Origin: Lachnospiraceae bacterium
GTDB taxonomy: Bacteria; Bacillota; Clostridia; Lachnospirales; Lachnospiraceae
Assembly (NCBI GenBank): GCA_015258095.1
Contig: JABZIV010000005.1
Span: 1-64,000 of the forward strand
Direction: 5' to 3'
Length of the DNA: 64,000 nucleotides
Of the stretch, positions 24,488 through 32,910 are shown in pieces (position 1 is the first letter of the stretch; each line of letters begins with the position of its first letter). The notes beneath the pieces are model-generated. The model was not told the origin of the DNA. It searched no databases and saw nothing but the letters and a program-made list of their open reading frames with translations. The position numbers and the translations under genes are program-made.

Positions 24488-27400
24488 TTATCTTCTTCTC
24501 TTTTTTCTATCTAAAAGATAGTAGAGCGCAAGACAGAGGCAACTAATCGCTGATGCAAATGCATACCAAATCATATGCGATGCATCGGCTGTATGTACCT
24601 TTCGGGACTGTTCTCTTCGAAGCGCGCCCAAAACCTCTCCCAGACGTTTCAACTCTTTCTTTTCCGCTTCCGTTAAAGGACGCTTACGACCTTCTCCGAG
24701 AATTTCTCCGATTCTCTTTTCAATCGCTCGGATTCTCTCCGGAATCGTAGGAGCAGGCGGAACATTTTCACCGGGAGTCGGTGTCGGTTCCTCCGGTACA
24801 TCCGGTACTGTCGGTTTATTCGGATCCTTTATCTTTTCTCCGGGGCCGCCCGGTGTTACAGGTCCTACAGGAATCGGCTTCGGTCTGTATCCGCCTCCAC
24901 CTCCCGAATTTCCGGGACTGTATTGGTTATCAAAGAGAATTTCCTCTACCTCGGTGTCCTCCTTATAGATCTTCCGCTCTACAAGGAGATCGTAAATATT
25001 GTTCTCGCTTTGCTTTACGTTGAAGCTGACCTTGTATACGGAAGGATCATAGGTATAACCGATAAGTCCGTCATTTACCTCCTCCACAGTATAGTTAAAT
25101 ACGCCGGGTTTGGTAAAATGCATGGTCGCAAAACTGCCCTGTCCGGCTCCCTCGAGTTCCACCATTGCCCTGTCCGGCATACTGCCTACCGGCATGGGCT
25201 GGTTCTCTTCCGGTTTTTCCGGTCGCATAAGGAAATGAAAACGGCTGTCCTCTTTCGGTTTCGTACCGGAAATCTTCTTTTCCAGCCCGATATCTCCGGT
25301 ACTTGGAAGAGGATAAAAGGTATTGGTAAACTCAAGGTCGTCTCCCGACACCAGAGCAAAAAGCCTTCCTGCGCTGAAGTCTCTCACGGAGACTTTAATC
25401 TTTTTCACCGGCTTAGCATCATTTTCCACACCGGGATAGAAGCCGCTCTCCGTCACTGTATATTCATATACTCCGGGCTGATTAAACGTAATGATTCCAA
25501 AGTTAATCTCTCCTCCGTCCGAATCAGGATTAGTCAGCGTCATACTGTCTTCCGTTCCGGCAGCTACAGGCATAGGAGGAGCTCCGTAAGAGCCGGGCAC
25601 TCTTTCCAGCGTGAAAGAAAAGGCGTTTCGGATGTCCGGTTTCTTTAAACCGGGTGCTGCTGCCAGTGTTTTTTTCACTTTCAGCGGCAGTTCCAAGGAT
25701 TGCACACGGTATAAGTTCGTAAAAGTAAGAGGCTTATCTTCCGTATAAAGGAGATCCGCGGTAAGTTGCTTGTGCCCTACGTCTTTTACCTTGATCGTGA
25801 TTTCCTTTTCTCCCATGTCTATACTGCTGACACCGGGATGATTTGAACGATCCGTACTTTCCGTAACTGTAAACTTATATTCTCCCGGTCTTAGTAAACG
25901 TAAATCCTTAAAGACTACCAAACCGCCGTCCGGATCCGGATTCTTCAGCACAGTCGTTGCGGGGCTCCCGTCCTTATCCTGTATTTCCGTTCCGTCCGCT
26001 CTTTTTAGCGTAAAGCTGAACCACTCTTTTATGCTCGCCGGATGATCCGCCGTCAAATAATCATAGATCTTCCTTACCGGAATAGCAAAGATAAGCGGTT
26101 TTACCAGACGATGGGTTGTTACGGCTTTTTGCATATCCGGTGCAGAATTTAAAGGAACATCATCTCCTTTAAATTTTGTACTATACAAATATCCCGTATT
26201 ACTGCTGATCTTGATTTCCGGCTCAACCTTATTTTTATCCGTCGAAGCGGTCATTTTGACATTGGCAATCAAAAGTCCTTCCTGATTTAGAACAAATTTC
26301 TTTCCTAAAGCGGTAGTACGAAGGTCAAAAGCCACAGCCGTAATCTTCGATTTATCTACCGTATTCAGGCTTTCATTTTCATAATTCCATTCCTTCCAAT
26401 CACTGCTGCCGTTCCTCGGGTTATTCGGGTTCGTATCTGTCCAATAGCCCGGATCATACATTGGCTTCCCAAGGTCCTTAGGCACCGTTTCCGGGTCTTC
26501 CTTCGTTGTATAGAACACTCTGGGTTTTAAGGTATCCGTGTTATTGGCTAGGCCTTTTACATAACTTTTTTTCATCAGCATGGTACTGATATCCACGCCG
26601 TTAAAGTCTCCGTTTCTATCCTCCTTCTTCCCTAAAATGTCAAAGAGCAGCATATCCGTCGTTCTGGTTGTTGATTGTGCCTGATAAACAAGTCGCTGGG
26701 TATACGGATCTCCCATATAACTCACATTTTCGGAGAGATAAGTCGGATCGATTTCCGTGGAAACCCCGTTACTGAACGCTGCCTCCACTACCGTTACCGG
26801 ACCGTAGTTCATCGTTTTTTCTATCACGGAAGTGGTGAAACGCGGATTTTCCTTTTCCGCTTCTTCCTTAATGTCTTTATAGTACTTCAACTTCTCTACA
26901 CCCGGATTCTTTCCTCTTTCTTCCGAAATGTAGTTTCCGTTCCAAACCGTATTTTCATCCTTATTAACATACCCCAGCGTATTCTTAACCGTTCTTCCCC
27001 GGTCTAAAATATTTTCATAAGAATTCCAAAGGGTATAATTCACCTTCCAACCGCTACGGTTATGAAAAGAGCTCCATTCCTGTTTTGCTTCCGGAATTGC
27101 GAAGTCAATGATTAACATGGTCTGCCCGGAATTTTTCCAGTTTTTTTCTTCGCGAACCGTAAATTCACTCGGATCAAGCTTCTTCGAGGACGAAATCTCC
27201 CATCCGCCGGTCCAGGATCCGATTTCAACACTGTCCAAAATCACGCTGCATCCCGCAGGAAGGAGGTCATAGATAGTTCCTTTACCCACCATATATTTCT
27301 TGGTGTATTCCGGCCCCTGTAAGCTTGTCGGAAGACTTCCCGCATTAACGCCTTCCAAATGCACGTCGATACTCTGTCCGGCGGTTCTGGGATAACTCGA

Positions 27401-30400
27401 CGGAAAGCTGTCCGGATATCCTTCGGGGCGATCCACATACCCCTGGTTCACTTTCGAAAGAATAGAACTGATTTGTAAGGGAGTTAATGCATACCCCACC
27501 TGTCCCCAGTAATCTCCGATACGTTGACTCGGTAACGCTTTTTGCTTAGCTTCCGTCTTGTCATATTGCCTTATCTCGGCTGTCGCAGGCCCTGCAAGAA
27601 AGCTGATATTATAGTCATCCGTTCTTTCCATGGTTTTTTCTATATTTTCTTGCATCTCCGCAGTCGGGGTGATTTCCATCGTATAACTTGCATCGAAGGC
27701 CGTTCTATAGTAGGGAGAATTCTGCACGAGCTTTAAGCCTACGATTCTATCCTCCCCTGAACCGAATACTTTTTTCAAGTCGAGCTGGTTCTTATCGGAA
27801 AGCGGCTTAGTATCATCTGCCGTAGCATGAGCAGAATATCCTGCTTCCGGATAGAACATCAACTGTCTTTGCGCATTGTATCGAAATTCTCCATACTTAA
27901 ACTCTACGCCGTCCTTCTTTTTCAGATACACTTCTACCGGCGGATAGTTATCCGCCCTGTCTCTCGGAGAAGCTTTGGGGTTAAACTTGACAAGTCCCTG
28001 ACTTCCTGCCGCATCTACCTTTTCTACATCATAAACCGTCATGCTGTCCAGATAGATGCTGCTATAGAAGTAATCCTCCTTCTTCAGCTTATAAGGAGTT
28101 CCTCTATAGACATCATTCGTTCCGCTATCGTGAGGAAGCCCGTACAAATCCTCTTTTGTCGTATCTCCTTCAACCCTTTTTTCATTCAAGGGGCTCGGAT
28201 ACCTTATTTTCGAGGAGAGAAGATAATATTGCCCATCCGTGATGGTCACGCCGGAACCGTTTTTCATAGCGGGATCGGGATTATCGTTTACTGTGTTGTA
28301 CGTTCCTACTGCATCCATCTTTACATTTTCATTCTTTGCCGTATAATCCGCAGATACGGTAAAGCTTTTTACCCGGTTGGAATAGCGTAGCGGCGCAGCG
28401 GTACCGTCCTTATAGATAGTTTGCAAGCCGAAGATATCGAGGTAATTCCGTCTTCGGTCCACTCCGTATTTGTTAAGATAGAACTTTCCTCCTCCACCCG
28501 GGAGCGGGAACACGGTGAGGTCCGAATCGGGAGCCACATCAAATGTCCTTTCATGTCCGTCCGCCCATTTCTCCGTAAACTTAAGACCGTTTGTAAGATT
28601 AAAACCATCTTTATCAAATTTCGTCGGATTATGATCCCTTTCATCCTTCATTCTCTGGTACGGATAGCGGAAAAGCAGGGCATAAAGTCTTGAATTATAC
28701 TTTCCTGTAAAAGAGTAGTTTTGTTCCGATAAATAAGGCTCATTATCCGGCAATCTATAGAGAGAGGGATCCTTGGAAATTCCTATCTGTTCTTCCCTTA
28801 GCGGGTTCACAAGATACCGGTCAGCTTTGGTCGGATCCGGATCCGAAGTCATATACTTTGCAATGTTACTATATCCGCCCTGTGCGAAGGTCTCGATGTT
28901 CGTTCCCCCGTCTTCGTTATAGATATAGTAATCCTTTCGATAGTCCATGGGGATATGTTTTGCCCCGACAAGTTCCCCTCCATCCGTCTTAGAAGGATCT
29001 ATCTCGAACTTATAGGTAAAGGGCTGTGAACTTCCTCTTGCTCTATCCACCCTCACATACCATACCGCATAAAAATAATCCTTGGGGTCTCCGCTCGGCT
29101 TAGCGCCCCAGTCAGGATTCCAATGCGAAAGGTCTCCCCATGCGGGATCCCAGTTATAGAACATTCCTCCGTTCACATCGGCAGTACCGGGCTTCAAGCT
29201 GACCTTCGTTTCCTTTACTTCGGTTTCCACGTGAACGGAAAGCTCCTGTCTTGCCTTCTCTTCCGCCGATCCGCCATCCCCTATCTCCAGAGTGATAGGG
29301 AACTGATAGTTATACACCCCCTTGGGTTTCCCATCTACCAACCGATCTTCCACTTGCAGCATGGATGGCGTCATATTGTAGGCAAAATCCACCTTTAAGC
29401 TGACTCCGCCCATTAATTCGGCATAGTTCTTTAAATGGAGGTAAGGCTCCGCTTTTCCATTGACTTCCTTCTTCACAATTTCATAGTTGAATCGGCTTTG
29501 GCTATTCGTATTCGGTGCCTTTGCAATACCGTGGATAATTCCCGGCCTCTCCTTATATACCCAGTTCTCCCTGTTTGGGGAAACGTTGATTTTATTGTTT
29601 TCCCAATAGTCCGGAGCGCTTGGATTATCACTATGACCGTCTGTCCAACCTTTGAAGATTCGTGCCGGAACATAGAGGTGCACGGTACCTTCCCTATACT
29701 TGGTATTTTTATCCCCCTGCAAAATAAGCTCTATTCCCATTGTTGTGCCGTTCGTAGCATTGGAGCTTCCTTCCGGAGGAACAATCTTTAAGTCTTTCTG
29801 ATCACGGGTCACGCCATTACTTCCGTCCGTATAGCTGTGTCCTGTGCTTGCCCTCGCAGTTCCCGCATTTGTATCGGGAATGTCCTTCCAAAAAGCCGAA
29901 AGCTGATGACTCAGCTCTCTTCTTCTTCTACTCCTTCCTCCGATCATGAAGGTACTAAAATGCTTCGCCGAAAAAAGAAGGTTCTCTCCTTCTTCCTTAA
30001 CCGGGAGAATCTCTGTCGGATGTTCCTCGGAAAGGTGTACAATCTTCAGTTCTTCTTCAGCGGATGCTTCCTGCTCCGCTTCCGTTTCACTCAGTGCCTC
30101 CTTAATCTTTTCCGTTTTTTGAAGGGAGATTTCCACCTTCTTTCCCTTCTTAGGCTGCACTTCCTTCACTTCTCCGTTTATTTCACGGTAAAAAGAAATA
30201 TCCACAGACTCTAAAACTTCTACTTCAGACTCTGCATCAGGATCTTCCTTTTTGAACTCTTTTTCCAGCTCTTTCTTCGCTTCCTCAATCTTCTCTTCCT
30301 CTTCTACAGGTTCCACCTTCATAAAGGTCCCTTCATAAAAGGTGCCGTCAGGAAAAGTCGCAGTTACGGTCAAATCCCCTGCCTGTGCACTAAAAGAAGA

Positions 30401-30919
30401 CGCTTCCAGGTATTCCGCCTTCTCTTCTTCTTTTTTTCCCTCTTCAGAAAGCTTAGACTTCTCTTCCTCGCTAAGCTCTTCCTCGGATTTTTGTTCCGAA
30501 GAATCTTCTTTCTTCTTATCTTCGGATTCTATAGCCTCATTTCCGTCTTCAGTCAAAGAAAGCTCGGTCTTGTCCTTTCCGCTTGTCTCCTCTAAAGAGG
30601 ATCCCTCCTCCGACTCTCCTGTCGTGTCCGATGAGACTGTCGTTTCGGATGTGACCGCTTCTTCAGGTCGATCCGTTCTTTCTTCCGTCTTGACTAAAGC
30701 CTCCGTCTCTTCCAAAGACGGCTTCTCTTCGCCAAGCTCCAGATGACCTGCGATTTCTTTTGCATTTTCCTCTGCATAGGTTACAGTTTGAACGCTTCCC
30801 ATAAGCATCAAAAAAGTGAGGAAATATGCCATTCCCCTCTTTGCAAAATGCTTTCTTCTTACACGGCCGCGTGACAAACCGTTCCCGGAAAGGGTGTTTT
30901 TCTCTCTTTCCTTCATCAT
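24488..30919 (-). CDS. Giant surface adhesin with Spy0128-like pilin domains (2,143 residues)
   Basis: A signal peptide (residues ~28-50) is followed by a Ser/Glu/Lys-rich acidic stretch (~50-175). Residues ~183-273 match the module of the left-edge protein. A long central region of unassigned adhesin-like sequence follows, then three repeats of ~130 residues starting near 1636, 1766 and 1896 (FSFTLKRADG, FSFTLERVPG, FHFLMRPEKP, each with PGxYxxTVxE). These resemble Spy0128-type pilin domains that form internal isopeptide bonds. A Pro/Gly wall-spanning part (~2000-2043) and a helical segment precede a C-terminal hydrophobic helix and DRKKRRR. The sorting signal is atypical: VHTADASHM where LPxTG would be expected. 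The start could be 30919 or 30916; AGGAG fits both. Confidence 0.88.
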   Translation of the reverse strand: MMKEREKNTLSGNGLSRGRVRRKHFAKRGMAYFLTFLMLMGSVQTVTYAEENAKEIAGHLELGEEKPSLEETEALVKTEERTDRPEEAVTSETTVSSDTTGESEEGSSLEETSGKDKTELSLTEDGNEAIESEDKKKEDSSEQKSEEELSEEEKSKLSEEGKKEEEKAEYLEASSFSAQAGDLTVTATFPDGTFYEGTFMKVEPVEEEEKIEEAKKELEKEFKKEDPDAESEVEVLESVDISFYREINGEVKEVQPKKGKKVEISLQKTEKIKEALSETEAEQEASAEEELKIVHLSEEHPTEILPVKEEGENLLFSAKHFSTFMIGGRSRRRRELSHQLSAFWKDIPDTNAGTARASTGHSYTDGSNGVTRDQKDLKIVPPEGSSNATNGTTMGIELILQGDKNTKYREGTVHLYVPARIFKGWTDGHSDNPSAPDYWENNKINVSPNRENWVYKERPGIIHGIAKAPNTNSQSRFNYEIVKKEVNGKAEPYLHLKNYAELMGGVSLKVDFAYNMTPSMLQVEDRLVDGKPKGVYNYQFPITLEIGDGGSAEEKARQELSVHVETEVKETKVSLKPGTADVNGGMFYNWDPAWGDLSHWNPDWGAKPSGDPKDYFYAVWYVRVDRARGSSQPFTYKFEIDPSKTDGGELVGAKHIPMDYRKDYYIYNEDGGTNIETFAQGGYSNIAKYMTSDPDPTKADRYLVNPLREEQIGISKDPSLYRLPDNEPYLSEQNYSFTGKYNSRLYALLFRYPYQRMKDERDHNPTKFDKDGFNLTNGLKFTEKWADGHERTFDVAPDSDLTVFPLPGGGGKFYLNKYGVDRRRNYLDIFGLQTIYKDGTAAPLRYSNRVKSFTVSADYTAKNENVKMDAVGTYNTVNDNPDPAMKNGSGVTITDGQYYLLSSKIRYPSPLNEKRVEGDTTKEDLYGLPHDSGTNDVYRGTPYKLKKEDYFYSSIYLDSMTVYDVEKVDAAGSQGLVKFNPKASPRDRADNYPPVEVYLKKKDGVEFKYGEFRYNAQRQLMFYPEAGYSAHATADDTKPLSDKNQLDLKKVFGSGEDRIVGLKLVQNSPYYRTAFDASYTMEITPTAEMQENIEKTMERTDDYNISFLAGPATAEIRQYDKTEAKQKALPSQRIGDYWGQVGYALTPLQISSILSKVNQGYVDRPEGYPDSFPSSYPRTAGQSIDVHLEGVNAGSLPTSLQGPEYTKKYMVGKGTIYDLLPAGCSVILDSVEIGSWTGGWEISSSKKLDPSEFTVREEKNWKNSGQTMLIIDFAIPEAKQEWSSFHNRSGWKVNYTLWNSYENILDRGRTVKNTLGYVNKDENTVWNGNYISEERGKNPGVEKLKYYKDIKEEAEKENPRFTTSVIEKTMNYGPVTVVEAAFSNGVSTEIDPTYLSENVSYMGDPYTQRLVYQAQSTTRTTDMLLFDILGKKEDRNGDFNGVDISTMLMKKSYVKGLANNTDTLKPRVFYTTKEDPETVPKDLGKPMYDPGYWTDTNPNNPRNGSSDWKEWNYENESLNTVDKSKITAVAFDLRTTALGKKFVLNQEGLLIANVKMTASTDKNKVEPEIKISSNTGYLYSTKFKGDDVPLNSAPDMQKAVTTHRLVKPLIFAIPVRKIYDYLTADHPASIKEWFSFTLKRADGTEIQDKDGSPATTVLKNPDPDGGLVVFKDLRLLRPGEYKFTVTESTDRSNHPGVSSIDMGEKEITIKVKDVGHKQLTADLLYTEDKPLTFTNLYRVQSLELPLKVKKTLAAAPGLKKPDIRNAFSFTLERVPGSYGAPPMPVAAGTEDSMTLTNPDSDGGEINFGIITFNQPGVYEYTVTESGFYPGVENDAKPVKKIKVSVRDFSAGRLFALVSGDDLEFTNTFYPLPSTGDIGLEKKISGTKPKEDSRFHFLMRPEKPEENQPMPVGSMPDRAMVELEGAGQGSFATMHFTKPGVFNYTVEEVNDGLIGYTYDPSVYKVSFNVKQSENNIYDLLVERKIYKEDTEVEEILFDNQYSPGNSGGGGGYRPKPIPVGPVTPGGPGEKIKDPNKPTVPDVPEEPTPTPGENVPPAPTIPERIRAIEKRIGEILGEGRKRPLTEAEKKELKRLGEVLGALRREQSRKVHTADASHMIWYAFASAISCLCLALYYLLDRKKRRR

Positions 30920-30945
30920 TACACTCCTCTGCTTCCCCTCGCTTT

Positions 30946-30961
30946 GTTTACCTCGGTAAAC
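30946..30961. promoter_or_regulatory. Perfect 7-bp palindrome in the adhesin leader
   Basis: GTTTACCTCGGTAAAC has 7-bp arms around a 2-nt centre, 27 nt before the adhesin start. On the minus strand it lies in a 14-codon frame (MFTEVNKARGSRGV) that begins after GGAGGAG and whose TAA overlaps the adhesin ATG. It could be an operator or part of a leader-peptide arrangement. Confidence 0.4.
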
Positions 30962-31064
30962 ATTGATAGTACACTCCTCCCGCCTTCTCCTATCAGAAGG
31001 ATTTTTCCGAACTTTATTTCAGTAAAAAAGTTCCTGTCGGTTTATCGGCAAAACTTAGATATTT

Positions 31065-31094
31065 ATTATACATAGGATTAGAGAATCTGAACAA
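31065..31094 (-). promoter_or_regulatory. Probable promoter of the adhesin gene
   Basis: A perfect TATAAT (31065-31070) and a weak TTGTTC (31089-31094) are separated by 18 nt on the minus strand. The leader would be ~140 nt and contains a GAACTT/AAGTTC hairpin. Confidence 0.5.
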
Positions 31095-31321
31095 AATTTT
31101 CTACATTTTGCCTATCCTGTTTATTGAATAAAAACATTGAACTTTTAGAGCTTTTCCGAAAGAGCAAGAAAGTGACTTGAATTCTTCCAGAAGAAACCGA
31201 TATACACTTCCACATTATTTTCCGTCGCATCACTCTCATATCCCCAGATTTTCCCCAGAAAGATATTTTATGTAATGTTATTTCCCCCTCCAAAAGAAAC
31301 AGCTTTATCATCTGCAATTCC

Positions 31322-31727
31322 TTGGAGGAAGACGAGCGAAAGCTCCTTTATAATGCATTAGAAAATGAACGTCTCGGTGAGGTGATGGAATATGCCAAGC
31401 ACGGCTATCTCTATTTGGAAAAAATGAGTACCGAAAGAGCGACAGTCATCCTTTCCGAGGGCTTCCAAACAAGAATCGGAGAAAACGGCGCGGAACTCTC
31501 CGGCGGAGAAAGACAGCGACTTTCCATTGCCAGAGCCTTCTTAAAGAATGCTCCCATACTTCTCTTAGATGAAATCGCCGCGAATCTGGATATTGATAAC
31601 GAAAGAAAAATTCAGGAAAGCTTAAGCAGCTTAGAGACAAAAAGCCAAAGCCACATCATACAGCAAAAGAAGAACTCCTCGGTGCACCGGGACTCTCCGA
31701 CTTAAAAGACCGCCATTCGGGAGGATT
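31322..31727 (+). pseudogene. Chimeric remnant built from pieces of the ABC/ECF operon
   Basis: The open frame (127 codons from a TTG at 31322) joins unrelated parts. Nucleotides 31455-31634 copy 21136-21315 of the second ABC half-transporter gene with about five mismatches, covering the signature and Walker B region. Nucleotides ~31669-31718 match ~24045-24098 of the fused ECF ATPase in a different context, and 31711-31725 match ~24241-24257 of the same gene. The first ~40 codons (DERKLLYNALENERLGEV) are of unknown origin, and the frame stays open further upstream without a start. There is no Walker A, so it cannot be a working ATPase. It is best read as debris of a duplicated operon after deletions. 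Confidence 0.8.
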
Positions 31728-31732
31728 CCCTC

Positions 31733-32698
31733 TTACCTAAGAATCATCCCGCTAAGATATACCAGAATCGGTACGGAAATGATGGTACAGAGGGTCGTAA
31801 AAATGTTGATACAGCTCGCATACTCCTCTTCTTTCCCATAGAGGATGGCAAACTGGGAAACATTCGCGGCTGCCGGAGCCATGGCACTTAAAAAGGTCAC
31901 GAGGAAAAGGACGGGATTATCCAGAAAACCTTCTATCCTGCTGAGCACAGAAATCAGCAAAAGGTAGATAAAAGGGAAGAAAAGCAGACGGAAAGCCGTA
32001 ACCATATAAATTCTTCGATAAGATAAAATCTTTTTGAAAGACATACTGCCCAAAATGATACCGGTAATCAACATACTGATAGGCCCAATCATTTTCCCTA
32101 AATCCGAGATGGCAAGGGAGATCGGTGCCGGGAGCGAAATCTTCGTGAAGAACAAAAAGACACCAAAAAGAATGGCAAGAATGTTGGGGTTAAACAGGAT
32201 TTTAAGAAAGGCGTTCTCTTTCGATTTCTCCTCTTTAGTTTGCTCCGCCTTTCCCTGAAACAAATGAATACCGTGCGTCCAGACTAAGAGGTTATACACG
32301 GTGATGTACGCCGATACATAAAGCAGATACTCCTCTCCCAGGACACTGGCAACGATGGGAAGAACAAAATTTCCGCAATTCGTGTATTCCAAGGACATTT
32401 CCTCTACAGGGCTGAGATGCAGCGGCTTTCGAAGTAAAGTGCCAAGAAAGAGAAAAAGGAAGTTTGCCAAAATGGCATAAAAGAAGCAGAGTAGAAGACT
32501 TTGCCCCGCCTTTCCGTCTACCTTCATGGAAAAGGAACTCACAATAACACAGGGAGACAGGAGAAAAACCGAAATCTTCGATAAAGCAACGCTGTCTTCC
32601 TTTTTTAACAATTTCGTTTTCACCAGTACTACTCCTGCTCCTACCAGAACAAGCAGGGAGAGTATTTTGGAAACTAAGGGAAAAACCAAATTCGTCAT
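31733..32698 (-). CDS. AEC-family (auxin efflux carrier type) permease
   Basis: This 321-residue protein has about ten hydrophobic helices in the two five-helix halves of the AEC family (VFPLVSKILSLLVLVGAGVVLVK, FLLSPCVIVSSF, ISMLITGIILG, SAMAPAAANVSQFAI). Bacterial relatives carry malate or other organic acids; the substrate here is unknown. AGGAAGG precedes the ATG. It lies between the pseudogene and the GH3 operon and appears to be a single-gene unit. Confidence 0.9.
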   Translation of the reverse strand: MTNLVFPLVSKILSLLVLVGAGVVLVKTKLLKKEDSVALSKISVFLLSPCVIVSSFSMKVDGKAGQSLLLCFFYAILANFLFLFLGTLLRKPLHLSPVEEMSLEYTNCGNFVLPIVASVLGEEYLLYVSAYITVYNLLVWTHGIHLFQGKAEQTKEEKSKENAFLKILFNPNILAILFGVFLFFTKISLPAPISLAISDLGKMIGPISMLITGIILGSMSFKKILSYRRIYMVTAFRLLFFPFIYLLLISVLSRIEGFLDNPVLFLVTFLSAMAPAAANVSQFAILYGKEEEYASCINIFTTLCTIISVPILVYLSGMILR

Positions 32699-32790
32699 CT
32701 TTCCTTCCTCAATTCTTCTATAAGCATAATTCGTTTCTCCGCTCTACGCCTTCCTTCACACAGCGCTTTTGTACCGGAACAGCTTAACAC

Positions 32791-32835
32791 AAAAAAGAGC
32801 CGTGAGAAAGTCACTTTCCCTCTCACGACTCTTTC
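32791..32835 (-). terminator. Terminator of the GH3/GtrA operon
   Basis: AAAGAGTCGTGAG pairs with CTCACGGCTCTTT across a 13-nt loop, with TTTTTT next on the minus strand, ~75 nt past the last GH3 stop. Confidence 0.88.
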
Positions 32836-32910
32836 TACTCTTAGCTGACACTACATGGAAAAACTACAGCATTCGGCTCTATCTCGTTTCTTTCGCTCCG
32901 GCTGTACGCT

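Noticed and set aside
31078..31317. 79-codon minus-strand frame upstream of the adhesin promoter
   Set aside because: It has no ribosome site or recognisable motif, and it overlaps the adhesin promoter region.
31138..31321. 5' extension of the chimeric pseudogene frame
   Set aside because: The frame is open but has no start codon or family match, so it is left outside the annotated remnant.
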